NCBI RefSeq assembly: GCF_000238315.3
Contig: NZ_CP011924.1
Coordinates: 1,280,501-1,344,500 of the forward strand
Source: Pseudoalteromonas piscicida
Lineage (GTDB): Bacteria > Pseudomonadota > Gammaproteobacteria > Enterobacterales > Alteromonadaceae
Direction of reading: 5' to 3'
DNA: 64,000 nt
The notes under the pieces: model-generated
Seen by the model: the letters and a program-made list of their open reading frames with translations, nothing else
The model's database searches: none
Told to the model about the DNA's origin: nothing
Part shown: in pieces, positions 47,340 to 56,851 of the stretch
Layout of the letters: each line of letters opens with the position of its first letter
Position numbering within the stretch: position 1 is the first letter of the stretch
Translations under genes and position numbers: made by a program

Positions 47340-47948
47340 ATGACAAAACTGATACACACCCTCAAATTAGCCCTACTCACAACGATATTGCTCTGCTTTT
47401 CAACAGCATGTTCAACCTATCATGAGATCACTAAAACCACGTCTTATCAAGATGAAATCTCGACCTTTTTAAAAACTGAAGACGGTAAACATCTCATCTT
47501 TGTTGGAAAAGAGCATCATTACATACTGCGTACTGATCCCACCTTCGCCAAGCTACTCGATAGCCCGTTTTTGGCATTTATCTCTCTTGAAAGAAATGAC
47601 TTTCACATCAGTTCAATGCGAAGCGTAGAAGGAAAGGTTGATATTCTATTAAGTCCTAATACACCGAACGAGATAAAAGCAAAAGCCCAAGACTATGGTT
47701 TTAAGTCTGGTCGTGTTTCTGTCAAACTTGTTGGTGATAGATATGATAATCGGGATCTGAACTTTGCTCACTTCAAACAATTTGAGCACCCACTCGTAAT
47801 CCACTTTAGCGTTGCACAAAGTTTTTCAGAAAAGGCATCAGCAGCGATTACGACACCACTAAGAGATATCGCAGAAGGCGCTATTTTCTTATTAGCTGTC
47901 CCTGTCATTGCAATATTATGCATGGGTGAAAAAAGGTGCTTACACTAA
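47340..47948 (+). CDS. Lipoprotein with C-terminal membrane segment, unknown function
   Basis: A 202-residue protein with a signal peptide and a likely lipobox (LCFSTACS, Cys about 25). The mature domain contains FVGKEHHYILRTD and a beta-rich stretch, and a hydrophobic segment (AIFLLAVPVIAILCMG) near the end. I do not recognise the family. AAGGAAGGAAA lies immediately before the ATG. A weak stem (GAAGGCT/AGCCTTC, 47958-47977) follows the stop. Confidence 0.6.
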   Translation: MTKLIHTLKLALLTTILLCFSTACSTYHEITKTTSYQDEISTFLKTEDGKHLIFVGKEHHYILRTDPTFAKLLDSPFLAFISLERNDFHISSMRSVEGKVDILLSPNTPNEIKAKAQDYGFKSGRVSVKLVGDRYDNRDLNFAHFKQFEHPLVIHFSVAQSFSEKASAAITTPLRDIAEGAIFLLAVPVIAILCMGEKRCLH

Positions 47949-48048
47949 ACACTTTACGAAGGCTAAATTCAGCCTTCACATTATCCTCATAATTTTGTCG
48001 TTTAATGCCCACTTAGATTACCAATACTTTCAAACCTAGAGGTACACT

Positions 48049-48603
48049 GTGAAACCTTCTGATAAAAACAAACTAAATGTCAAAGGGGTATTTTTTAGTC
48101 TCGCGACAATCGCCATTTTTTCTGGGCTATCTACCTCAGCAAGAGCTGAATTTTATGGCACACTACAACTTAATGACAAAGTACAAAAATGTAGTGCAAT
48201 AAAAAACCAATCTGAAAAATATTTCCATGATAATAATTCAGGTCGAACACATCTACCTCTGTCAGTATCGTACTGCAATATAGGTGGCTACATTACTGAT
48301 TGGACTAAAGTGACGGTGTGGGAGTTCATTGAGGGTCAAGATGGTGATGGTTGGTGGAACCAAATTTATGACGAAAAATTTTCGGGCAATATTGCCGCAG
48401 ATAAAGGTATTTATTGGCGTGGAAACTTTTTAAACAAAAATACAGACTATAAAGTAAAACTCACTTATAAGATTAAATCAGGCGATAAAAAAGACTGTAC
48501 ACGACAACTGACTAACACGACAAAAGGAATGCTATGGCAAGTTGCCAGCGGTGGAACAACTACAAAATACAATAGATGCCGAACTTTAGAAATTAAACGC
48601 TAA
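48049..48603 (+). CDS. Exported protein of unknown function
   Basis: A 184-residue protein starting at GTG, with a signal peptide (hydrophobic core GVFFSLATIAIFSGL, cleavage near ARA-EF). The mature part is basic, rich in Lys, Thr and Tyr, has four cysteines, and contains VTVWEFIEGQDGDGWWNQIYDE. The family is not recognised. It follows the lipoprotein gene at about 100 bp but shows no similarity to it. Confidence 0.6.
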   Translation: MKPSDKNKLNVKGVFFSLATIAIFSGLSTSARAEFYGTLQLNDKVQKCSAIKNQSEKYFHDNNSGRTHLPLSVSYCNIGGYITDWTKVTVWEFIEGQDGDGWWNQIYDEKFSGNIAADKGIYWRGNFLNKNTDYKVKLTYKIKSGDKKDCTRQLTNTTKGMLWQVASGGTTTKYNRCRTLEIKR

Positions 48604-48621
48604 ATGCGCTGGCGATGCCCT

Positions 48622-48666
48622 GTTATAAGTCTGATAAATCTTAACTTAATTTATCAGACCTATAAC
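48622..48666. terminator. Long inverted repeat after exported protein gene
   Basis: GTTATA plus GTCTGATAAAT pairs with ATTTATCAGAC plus TATAAC with one internal mismatch, around a 9-nt loop. The long stem lies 20 bp after the stop codon and could terminate or protect the transcript. It lacks a T run on the plus strand. Confidence 0.55.
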
Positions 48667-48781
48667 AAAGGTGGGACTTGGAAGCGCCGCGTTAAATACT
48701 TAACAATGCGGCTACCAACCTGAATTACTGTACCTTAGCGCCACAGCTGATTTAGGCTGAGCTAATTCATTTAAGCCGAGG

Positions 48782-49738
48782 TCAACGGGCGATATAGCCA
48801 GCCTTTACGCCCTCACTTAAAGTAAAGCTGTCCCCCACAGAGCCCACCACCATTTGCTTACGGTTTGACTTCATCAATTCACGCAGCACGTATAGCGAGT
48901 TAATACCAGTACAATGTGCCCCCATCATATTCTTTAAGCCAAACTGCTGTAATTTACCTGCTGTCCATGCCAAATGTTTATCATCCGCATTCATTAAATG
49001 GAATCCGCCTATCGCCGTCGTAATATTTGCGGGGTGGATCGTTTTTACTATGTGTTCCATCGTGTTGATGATGCCCGCATGCCCACAACCGGCTATTAAT
49101 ACAAAACCATCTTTGGTATTTATCACCAGTGACATATCTTCTGGAATGTTATCTTCTATATGGCCGTGCTTACCTTCAAGTTTGCTATTTCCACTCCAAT
49201 TATGTTCGGGGTGAATGCGCTCAACATTGCCTGTTAACCAAACACCTGGGTAAATTTCTTGCGCCTCACTGTATTGTTTGAAAATCACATCTTGTTTTTC
49301 AAGCGCGAGCTTCATCGTGTGCATGCGGTTTTCTCTACCTGCACGTTTTGCGAAAATACCGTGACCAACATGAATGCGAGACATTGCTTTTGCATTCTCT
49401 TTACTCAGCTCGGTCCTTAACGTTTCTAGTCCGCCAGTGTGGTCGCCATGATTATGGCTTAAAATTACGTCTTCTACATCGGACAAATCGATCCGTAAGT
49501 CTCGCGCATTTTGCAGCACCGTTTGCGGCCGATTACCCGTATCAAAAAGAATTTTTCGGCCGTCCACTTCAACTAGTGCTGCATACCCCCACTCGCCAAT
49601 GCCACGGTCCGCAAGCATGGTCGACAGCGTAGTGATTTTGAGTGCTTTGACTTGGTGAGGAGTTTCATTGGCAGCCGCTGTCGGTACCGTAATGAGCCAC
49701 CACAAACAAATTAGACACAGAATATGTATACGGTGCAT
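48782..49738 (-). CDS. Exported MBL-fold metallohydrolase
   Basis: A 318-residue metallo-beta-lactamase-fold protein with a signal peptide (LCLICLWWLITVPTAAA, cleavage near residue 23). Metal ligands are in SHNHGDHTGGLE (about 93-104), GCGHAG (about 218) and the C-terminal GAHCTG. It resembles the COG1237 group (dihydropterin ribofuranosyl-aminobenzene phosphate synthase-like), whose bacterial members are not well characterised. Export suggests a periplasmic substrate. No antibiotic resistance should be inferred from the fold. Confidence 0.82.
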   Translation of the reverse strand: MHRIHILCLICLWWLITVPTAAANETPHQVKALKITTLSTMLADRGIGEWGYAALVEVDGRKILFDTGNRPQTVLQNARDLRIDLSDVEDVILSHNHGDHTGGLETLRTELSKENAKAMSRIHVGHGIFAKRAGRENRMHTMKLALEKQDVIFKQYSEAQEIYPGVWLTGNVERIHPEHNWSGNSKLEGKHGHIEDNIPEDMSLVINTKDGFVLIAGCGHAGIINTMEHIVKTIHPANITTAIGGFHLMNADDKHLAWTAGKLQQFGLKNMMGAHCTGINSLYVLRELMKSNRKQMVVGSVGDSFTLSEGVKAGYIAR

Positions 49739-49984
49739 AAGAATTCCTTTTGCGTATTTTGAAGTTAAGTGTTGACGAAACTAACTGGGTATTGAATAAA
49801 AATCAACCTGTTACCATATTAGTCTAGAGCCAAATTAGTATAAATGGCCACATGAACGGCAGATCAAATTTTAGGAGGAAGCAGCCAAAGTACCACTTTG
49901 AAAAGTTAACAAGTAAACATATTCCCTTGATACACAAAAGTAACTTCGACTTTGGTTTATGTCTGCCTGCTCAGCAAAAGGTGA

Positions 49985-50005
49985 CTTTAGGCGTAATACC
50001 TAAAG
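49985..50005 (-). terminator. Hairpin at 3' end of msrAB
   Basis: CTTTAGG and CCTAAAG pair over a 7-nt loop, overlapping the msrAB stop codon; on the minus strand a CCTTTTGC stretch follows. A probable terminator of modest strength. Confidence 0.5.
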
Positions 50006-51292
50006 CGCCTCTCTCGCTTTAAACTCAAGTACTTGGGCATTGATACAATAGCGGTCTTGACCTTTTGGCCCTTCATTTTTAAAGACATGGCCTAAATGAA
50101 TGCCACTGCTTTTTGAGCGTATTTCAGTTCTCACCATTCCGTGGCTTAAATCTTTGTGATAGGTCACGCTGTCTTTTACTGGGTGGGTAAACGACAGCCA
50201 CCCAGTGCCTGAGTTAAATCTATCTCGGGTGTCAAAAAGAACCTTGCCGCTTAATTTATCGATAAATACGCCATCAGGTGTGTTTTTAAAGATATCATAC
50301 TGCTTGCAAAATGGTCTTTCTGTGCCTTTTTGAAAGGCAATGTCAAAAGCTTCTGAACGACCTAGCTTAAAAGCACCGAGTGCTTTGTAAAACTCTTCTC
50401 TCGCCATAAAACCTTGAAAGCCAAGGGACTCAACACCATTTTCAATAAATAAGATCGTTGGCGTCGCCCAAGTCGCGGTTTTTATCATTAGCCCCTTGAG
50501 TTGATCTGCATAGCGAAAATGAAGTGGGATATCACCTTGATAGTCGTTTAACACCTCTTTTTTTAGTTTTTCGCAATAAGGGCAATAGCTTCTAGCATCA
50601 ACAATCACAATATGCTTACCTTGGGCTAGCATAGTGTTATCTGTTTTATCTTTCGCCACCTTTTCAAAGGTCACTCCCGTGCTGTGATCTGGGCAGTATC
50701 CCTTGGGATTCTTGGTTAAGTAGTTTTGATGATACTCTTCTGCTGGATAGAATTTTCTAAGCGGCTTAATCTTGGTTTGAATGTCGCCATAGCCTTGCTC
50801 AGATAATAAATGTTGATACTGCGCTTTTAATGTGTGGGCCTTGTCACTTTGTTGATCGTCAGTATAGAGAATGATCGAACGATACTGCGTTCCAACGTCA
50901 TTACCCTGACGATTTTTTTGGGTTGGATCATGACTTTCAAAGTAGTACTTTAGCAGCGCATCGGTGGTGATAAGATTTGCGTTGTAAGTTACCTTTACCA
51001 CTTCCGCATAGTTGTCTTCATCAAAGCGTCGGCTCGATTTAATGATTTCTCTATAACTTGGCTTAAACCCTTTACCGTCGGCATAGCCAGATTCAGCATC
51101 TATCACGCCCGTCATTTTTTCATAACGCTTTTCAGGACCCCAGAAACAACCGGAGCCCAACACTAACGTTTTAATATGGTTACTTGCGCCATCAACTTTA
51201 GGCTTTGGCATATCTGTCCCCGCGAGCGCCGATACACCCACACCTAACATCATGATAAACCCTATCGATGCGGCCACCTGTAATGTTCTCAT
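50000..51292 (-). CDS. msrAB: MsrA-thioredoxin-MsrB fusion, exported
   Basis: A 430-residue methionine sulfoxide reductase fusion from the ATG at 51292, where GAGAGGG precedes the start and the signal peptide (AASIGFIMMLGVGVSALA) is at the right place. MsrA comes first with Cys49 in GSGCFWGPEKRY. A thioredoxin-like middle domain with DARSYCPYCEKL follows, then MsrB with catalytic Cys in DRYCINA. MsrB lacks the usual zinc cysteines, and GTGWLSF lacks the CGWPSF cysteine. The middle domain probably recycles both reductases in the periplasm. The order differs from the classic PilB fusion, where the thioredoxin domain comes first. Confidence 0.9.
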   Translation of the reverse strand: MRTLQVAASIGFIMMLGVGVSALAGTDMPKPKVDGASNHIKTLVLGSGCFWGPEKRYEKMTGVIDAESGYADGKGFKPSYREIIKSSRRFDEDNYAEVVKVTYNANLITTDALLKYYFESHDPTQKNRQGNDVGTQYRSIILYTDDQQSDKAHTLKAQYQHLLSEQGYGDIQTKIKPLRKFYPAEEYHQNYLTKNPKGYCPDHSTGVTFEKVAKDKTDNTMLAQGKHIVIVDARSYCPYCEKLKKEVLNDYQGDIPLHFRYADQLKGLMIKTATWATPTILFIENGVESLGFQGFMAREEFYKALGAFKLGRSEAFDIAFQKGTERPFCKQYDIFKNTPDGVFIDKLSGKVLFDTRDRFNSGTGWLSFTHPVKDSVTYHKDLSHGMVRTEIRSKSSGIHLGHVFKNEGPKGQDRYCINAQVLEFKAREAL

Positions 51293-51457
51293 CACTACCC
51301 TCTCAATGCTGTATGTCACAACTAAGTATGACTATCACTTCATACTTATTGAACTTAATATGATTTACTGCGTATTAAATGAGACCGCTAAAGGTTAATT
51401 ATCATTTCATCTAAAGTCGTTCATGATAGTGAAGTAGGCTGTCTGCAAAATAAAGGA

Positions 51458-52774
51458 ATGGGTGTGAGTAAAATAAGTGAGAATCTCTATCAAAAGCTAA
51501 CCAATGATGACGAAGCGCGTGCCTGTAAAGCGATTGACGATAAGGCGTGTAAAGAAGTTCCCGGTAACTACGTACTTATTTTATTGAGTCAACTATTTAG
51601 CAAATTAGGAGATGCCCTACTCAACCCAAAGATCACGCTACCTTGGCTGATGCAATCACTCGGTGCTCCCGCTTATATGATATCGGCTCTGGTCCCCATT
51701 CGCGAGTCCGGTTCACTGATCCCACAATTGTTTATTGGCCAGTGGGTGCGTAAGCACGCTAAACGAAAGCACCTTTGGTCTCTCGGCGCACTTACTCAAG
51801 CTATTTGTGTACTACTTATGGCACTGCTTGCATGGCAGCAAACTGAAAATCAATTATACGCTTGGTTGGTACTTGGATTACTGGCGATTTTTAGCATCGC
51901 CCGCAGCTTAAGTTCCGTGTCGTCAAAAGATGTCATCGGTAAAACTATCCCTAAACAAAAGCGCGGCCAGCTTAGCGGCCAAGCCGCCTCTGTCAGTGGA
52001 CTTATAACTGTTACATTTGGTGTTGGGCTTTTTATCGCTGCCACTCAAGTAAACAACGTCAACTTTGTGATCACACTGGTACTGGCTGCAATCTTTTGGC
52101 TGATAGGTGCGTTAACGTTCTCGAGAATTAAAGAATATGAAGGCGCCACCGAAGGCGGTGAAAACGGATTAGATAAAATAAAGCAAGATTTCACGCTGTT
52201 AAAAACAGACCCAACTCTGAAAAAATTTATCTTTGCGCGTGGGCTTTTGTTAAGTTCCGCGCTTATTCCGCCCTATTTCACCGTGCTGGCGCAGCAGAAT
52301 ATCGGCAACGGAGCATGGGTGTTGGCAGCTTTGTTAGCGGTGTCTGGGCTTGCCAGTTTAGTCAGTGGGGCTTTTTGGGGTCGTCTTGCCGATCAATCAA
52401 GTAAACACGTGATGATGTATGGCGCTACAATCACCGTTGCTATCACTGCAATACTACTGGCAACTGCTTTATTTTATTCTTCACTGCTAGAAACAATCTG
52501 GTTCATTCCACTTTGCTATTTTGTTATTGCTATCGCTCACCAAGGCGTGCGCGTGGGCCGCAAAACCTACGTGGTCGATATGGCTGAAGGAAACAAACGC
52601 ACCAGTTACGTCACGCTCAGTAACACAATTATCGGTATTGTGCTTTTATTAACAAGCGCACTTGGTGTCATTGCCTCGGCATTTTCAATTAATGTGTTAC
52701 TTGCACTCTACATTATGATCACGATATTAGGCATTGTGCTGACAAGCCGCTTACCTAATGTCACTGAACGGTAA
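51458..52774 (+). CDS. MFS transporter
   Basis: A 438-residue transporter with a soluble N-terminal segment of about 45 residues before the first helix (YVLILLSQLFSKLGDALLNP) and about ten to twelve hydrophobic segments. The start is uncertain: AAAGGA touches the ATG at 51458, so a GTG at 51464 with better spacing is possible and would change only two residues. The substrate is unknown. It diverges from msrAB. Confidence 0.8.
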   Translation: MGVSKISENLYQKLTNDDEARACKAIDDKACKEVPGNYVLILLSQLFSKLGDALLNPKITLPWLMQSLGAPAYMISALVPIRESGSLIPQLFIGQWVRKHAKRKHLWSLGALTQAICVLLMALLAWQQTENQLYAWLVLGLLAIFSIARSLSSVSSKDVIGKTIPKQKRGQLSGQAASVSGLITVTFGVGLFIAATQVNNVNFVITLVLAAIFWLIGALTFSRIKEYEGATEGGENGLDKIKQDFTLLKTDPTLKKFIFARGLLLSSALIPPYFTVLAQQNIGNGAWVLAALLAVSGLASLVSGAFWGRLADQSSKHVMMYGATITVAITAILLATALFYSSLLETIWFIPLCYFVIAIAHQGVRVGRKTYVVDMAEGNKRTSYVTLSNTIIGIVLLLTSALGVIASAFSINVLLALYIMITILGIVLTSRLPNVTER

Positions 52775-52860
52775 AACCTGTTACTTCACCGACAAATTGT
52801 GTCTAAATTTCTCTGATTAAGGTAAAAACGCCGCAATTTTAGTTATCTGAGGATAAGATT

Positions 52861-54375
52861 ATGTCATTGACTACGCGTTTTTCTGCTTTAGCGCTGGCGG
52901 TTGCCAGCATGACTTCTGCAAATGCCGCTGACTTTGAGTTCAATACCAAGCTTGCAGACGCTGATGCACTGGTAATTTTTCAAGCTGGTGAAAGCCAAAG
53001 TAGCCTAAAGTTCCTTGATAAAGACACTCACAAACAATTGGAGCGCGCAATTGCAGCGGAAGACTTTAAAGGGGCGTATGGCAAAACAGTTGAAGTACTG
53101 GCGCCAATAGACTCTGATTATAAGCGTATCTTCATTGTTGGTTTGGGTAACACAAGCGCACTCGACGCGAGCAAAATGACCAAACTTGGCGGTAATTTAC
53201 ACGCTAAATTTGAAGGTAAGAAGCTGGAGAATGTTGCAGTTGCATTCGAAGACGTTGAGGGAGCGCTCTCAAATGCAGAACTAGCGGCACAATTTGCACA
53301 CGGTGCAAACCTTCGTGACCACACCTTCGAAGTATACAAAAAAGAACCAAACACTTTTAACGTAAGCTACCACTTCGACGTTGCCGATAAGCAAGCAACA
53401 CAGGCTCAGTATAAAGCACTACAACACATTCAAGCTGGCGTATTTTTAGCGCGAGACTTAACCTCTGAAGTCGCAACAGAAATGACCCCGGTTGATTTTG
53501 CAAAAGCAGCAAAGGAACTTGAACAATATGGCGTTGAAGTAAAAGTATTAGCACCAGGTGAACTTAAAGAGCTCGGCATGGGCGCACTTGAGGGCGTTGG
53601 CCGTGGTAGTGAGCACGGCTCTCGTTTAGTTGTTGCACACTATAAAGGTAACAACGAGACACCAATTGCCCTGATCGGTAAAGGAATTACTTTTGATTCT
53701 GGTGGTTATAGCATCAAAACCGGCGCGTCGATTGCACGCATGAAATCTGACATGGCGGGCGCGGCTGCCGTGCTTGGTACAGTAAAAGCAATGGCGCTAA
53801 GCAAAGCAGACGTAAACGTGGTAGCAGTCATGGGTATGGCAGCAAATATGGTGTCTCAGTATGCAATCGCACCGGGTGATGTGCTACGTACTGCAGAAGG
53901 TATTAGCGTAGAAGTTGTCAACACAGATGCTGAAGGCCGTTTGGTACTGTCTGATGCAATGTGGTATGCACGTAAACACTACAGCCCTGAGATTATGATT
54001 GATGTTGCGACATTAACTGGCTCTAAAATCCGTGCTGTTGGTAACGAATATTCAGCAATTTTCTCTGAAGATGATAGCTTAATTACAGAATTTACCAACG
54101 CAGGTAAGGTTGTGAACGAAAACGTATGGCGTCTACCGCTTGGCTATAAGGACAAACTAAAATCTGACATCGCCGATTTCCAAAACGTAGGTTCAGGTGG
54201 TCCTGGTGCAACAACTGCTGCAACTTTCCTACAACAATTTGCAGGTGACACCCGTTGGGTTCATATTGATATTGCAGGTAACGCACTTTCAAGCTCAGCA
54301 AAAGACGAAGTACCAACTGGTGGTACAGGTTATGGCGTTCGCCTTCTGAGTCAATGGCTATTAACTGCTAAATAA
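52861..54375 (+). CDS. Exported leucyl aminopeptidase family (M17) peptidase
   Basis: A 504-residue M17 metallopeptidase that removes N-terminal residues from peptides. Metal and catalytic motifs are GKGITFDSGGYSIK (about 275) and NTDAEGRLVLSDA (about 355), both diagnostic. Unlike cytoplasmic PepA it begins with a signal peptide (FSALALAVASMTSANA-AD, cleavage near residue 23), so it should act in the periplasm or outside. A strong terminator follows. Confidence 0.93.
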   Translation: MSLTTRFSALALAVASMTSANAADFEFNTKLADADALVIFQAGESQSSLKFLDKDTHKQLERAIAAEDFKGAYGKTVEVLAPIDSDYKRIFIVGLGNTSALDASKMTKLGGNLHAKFEGKKLENVAVAFEDVEGALSNAELAAQFAHGANLRDHTFEVYKKEPNTFNVSYHFDVADKQATQAQYKALQHIQAGVFLARDLTSEVATEMTPVDFAKAAKELEQYGVEVKVLAPGELKELGMGALEGVGRGSEHGSRLVVAHYKGNNETPIALIGKGITFDSGGYSIKTGASIARMKSDMAGAAAVLGTVKAMALSKADVNVVAVMGMAANMVSQYAIAPGDVLRTAEGISVEVVNTDAEGRLVLSDAMWYARKHYSPEIMIDVATLTGSKIRAVGNEYSAIFSEDDSLITEFTNAGKVVNENVWRLPLGYKDKLKSDIADFQNVGSGGPGATTAATFLQQFAGDTRWVHIDIAGNALSSSAKDEVPTGGTGYGVRLLSQWLLTAK

Positions 54376-54388
54376 ATCCTTATATTTT

Positions 54389-54414
54389 AAGCCGTGTTAA
54401 AACACGGCTTTTTT
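54389..54414 (+). terminator. Rho-independent terminator after M17 peptidase
   Basis: AAGCCGTGTT pairs with AACACGGCTT around a tight loop, then TTTTG; a classical strong terminator. Confidence 0.85.
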
Positions 54415-54517
54415 GTAACTGCAACACAATGGCAACTAGTAGCAATAACTTCGTTTCAATTGCGAGGTGTGTTATAAGAAATATAACGTTTACCAAAGCA
54501 ACCAATTGTTATTGTCT

Positions 54518-55168
54518 ATGTCCGATGTGAGTTGTTATCTATTAGGTGAGCAAGCAATTGTTGTAAATACAACATGTTTGCCTGATAGCAAAAGTCCAAT
54601 TAATCAACGATTATTCGCCCTCAAGAAATGGCTTGATAGTAGCGGTGATTTTATTGATGTGGTGCCTGCCAAGTCTTCCGTTACTGCCTATCTAAAAGAC
54701 CCCCGTAAAGCCGATGCGTGGCAACACAAAATCCAAGCACATTGGCAAGACCTAGAAATAGCAGAGGTAAAGCCAACACACCATCATATTGAGGTGTTTT
54801 ATGGCAAAGAATTCGGACAGGATTTTGAACGCATAGCGGACGAATTACAACTGACACCAAAACAGCTTATCGAGCTGCACTCAAGCGTTGATTATCAAGT
54901 ACAATTTATTGGCTTCTTACCTGGTTTTGCTTACTTATCAGGGTTACCAGCCGCACTTCAATTACCCAGAAAATCCACACCAGTTACCAAGGTCCCCAAA
55001 GGCAGTATTGCCATCGCAGACAGCTACAGTGCAATTTACCCGAGCCAATCTCCCGGTGGCTGGCATATACTGGGACAAACCAATGCTACGCTATTTGACC
55101 CAAATTCTTCATCAGCAAGCTTGCTGCAACCAGGAGATATCGTGCGTTTTGTGGAGAAATCATGCTAG
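54518..55168 (+). CDS. pxpB: 5-oxoprolinase subunit PxpB
   Basis: A 216-residue protein from the ATG at 54518, giving MSDVSCYLLGEQAIVV; the upstream GTG would add 17 unlike residues. It has the KipI/PxpB fold with IGFLPGFAYLSGLP and SPGGWHILGQT, both diagnostic. It acts with PxpC (and normally PxpA) to convert 5-oxoproline to glutamate with ATP. It overlaps pxpC by 7 bp. PxpA is not in the window. Confidence 0.92.
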   Translation: MSDVSCYLLGEQAIVVNTTCLPDSKSPINQRLFALKKWLDSSGDFIDVVPAKSSVTAYLKDPRKADAWQHKIQAHWQDLEIAEVKPTHHHIEVFYGKEFGQDFERIADELQLTPKQLIELHSSVDYQVQFIGFLPGFAYLSGLPAALQLPRKSTPVTKVPKGSIAIADSYSAIYPSQSPGGWHILGQTNATLFDPNSSSASLLQPGDIVRFVEKSC

Positions 55169-56100
55169 AAGTTATTAAACCTGGGCCACTTTCAACTATT
55201 CAAGACATTGGTCGCCAAGGACTTCGCCACTTAGGAGTAAGTCAAGCTGGTGTCATCGACCCTGTTGCGCTTAAACTTGCAAATACACTCTTGTCAAATG
55301 ACGACGATACTGCAGCTATCGAAGTGACTATTGGCTTATGCGAGTTTCACTTCCACGCCCCCACTAACTTTGTTATCGCAGGGGCAGATCTCAATGCCGC
55401 TTTAAATGATAAATCAGTATATCCTTGCTGGCGCTACAGTGCTAAGGCCGGAGATAAGCTGACATTTAAACAAAACCGCGATGGTTTGCGCGCTTATTTG
55501 GTGGTCGAAGGTGGATTTACCAACGTAGACAAGCTTCTTGGGAGTTATTCAACCGATCTCATGGCAGGCTTTGGGGGAATAAGTGGCCGAGCTCTTAAAC
55601 AAGGGGACAAACTAAGCTACACGCCGAGCACTGCCAAAAGCGCCGTTGGTGGCCTGCAGCCCAGCTATGAAAAACTCATTCACTTTATTCCTGGCCCGCA
55701 TCTCGAGTTAATTTCCAAACAGACACTGGGTGTATTAAACGACACCATTTGGAAAGTAAATCCCAGCAGTAATCGTATGGGCATTCGCCTAAGCGGCCAT
55801 AGCAGCCTAGTGCATGCACATAATATTGCAACCCAAGCTGTCCACCCTGGCGTTATTCAGCTGCCCCCCAGTGGCGAGCCCATTATCCTATTGAATGACT
55901 GCCAAACCACAGGCGGTTATCCAATTATTGGTACCATCATTCAAGCCGATATGCGCCACTTGAGCCAATTGGGCGCGGGTGATTGTATCCATTTAAAATC
56001 AACATCCCTTATAGATGCAGCAAAGGAATCTCACCGAGTACAGGCGCATCTCAATCAGCTAAGGTTAGCGCTTCAAAATAAAGAACAACAAAATGACTGA
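55162..56100 (+). CDS. pxpC: 5-oxoprolinase subunit PxpC
   Basis: A 312-residue KipA/PxpC-type biotin-independent allophanate-hydrolase-like protein. It starts LEVIKPGPLSTIQDIGRQGLRHLGVSQAGV, as usual for the family, and carries ILLNDCQTTGGYP near residue 250. It is the partner of PxpB in pyroglutamate breakdown. It overlaps the next gene by 8 bp. Confidence 0.93.
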   Translation: MLEVIKPGPLSTIQDIGRQGLRHLGVSQAGVIDPVALKLANTLLSNDDDTAAIEVTIGLCEFHFHAPTNFVIAGADLNAALNDKSVYPCWRYSAKAGDKLTFKQNRDGLRAYLVVEGGFTNVDKLLGSYSTDLMAGFGGISGRALKQGDKLSYTPSTAKSAVGGLQPSYEKLIHFIPGPHLELISKQTLGVLNDTIWKVNPSSNRMGIRLSGHSSLVHAHNIATQAVHPGVIQLPPSGEPIILLNDCQTTGGYPIIGTIIQADMRHLSQLGAGDCIHLKSTSLIDAAKESHRVQAHLNQLRLALQNKEQQND

Positions 56101-56851
56101 GCTAAATCTCCTTCCCCTTTCGGGCATTGCCGTGATTGTTATTGGCTTTGCTCTGAGGTTTAATCCCTTATTGGTTGTCACCTCGGCAGGTCTAGTTACT
56201 GGTTTTGCCGTTGGAATAGACTTTGTCGACTTAATTGCCACCTTTGGCGAAAAGTTTATGAACTCTCGCCAGCTTGCGAGCTTTTTACTTATCTTACCCG
56301 TGATTGCAATTTTAGAGCGTTACGGTTTACAGCAACGCGCTAAAGCTTGGGTTGCGGGCATAAAAGGGGCGACCACTTCTCGAATTTTAAGTATGTATTT
56401 TGTGGTCCGTGAGTGCTCCGCTGCGCTGGGGTTAATCAATTTAGCGGGCCAAGCGCAAACCGTTAGACCACTGCTTGCTCCGATGGCGATAGGCGCTGCG
56501 GCAAACCAATACGGCGACCTGCCACAAGATGTAAAAGACATGATAGGCGCACATGCTGCCGCCTGCGATAACATTGCCGTCTTCTTTGGCGAGGATATTT
56601 TTATCGCCTTTGGTGCTGTACTACTGATGGATGCATTTCTAAAAGAAAACGGCATTGCCGGGATTGAACCGCTACATATCGGACTTTGGGCAATACCAAC
56701 TGCAATTGCCGCTCTCATTGTTCATCTCTTCCGTTTAGCGCGATTTGAAGCAAAAATCCGGGCAGAAATTGCGCGCTGTCAGCAGCAACAAAGCGAAGAA
56801 GAGCAAACACCTAGCAACACAAATTCAGCGCTTAAGGAGGAGTCATTATGA
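56093..56851 (+). CDS. DUF969-family membrane protein
   Basis: A 252-residue membrane protein with several hydrophobic segments and a polar Gln- and Glu-rich tail. It belongs to DUF969, which travels with DUF979 and pyroglutamyl peptidase genes. The two together probably form a permease for pyroglutamate or pyroglutamyl peptides, based on gene context and not on measured transport. It overlaps the DUF979 gene by 4 bp. Confidence 0.85.
   Translation: MTELNLLPLSGIAVIVIGFALRFNPLLVVTSAGLVTGFAVGIDFVDLIATFGEKFMNSRQLASFLLILPVIAILERYGLQQRAKAWVAGIKGATTSRILSMYFVVRECSAALGLINLAGQAQTVRPLLAPMAIGAAANQYGDLPQDVKDMIGAHAAACDNIAVFFGEDIFIAFGAVLLMDAFLKENGIAGIEPLHIGLWAIPTAIAALIVHLFRLARFEAKIRAEIARCQQQQSEEEQTPSNTNSALKEESL

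Noticed and set aside
48782..49738. Beta-lactamase/antibiotic resistance gene
   Set aside because: The metallo-beta-lactamase fold is shared by many hydrolases, and the motif set fits the COG1237-like group rather than class B lactamases.
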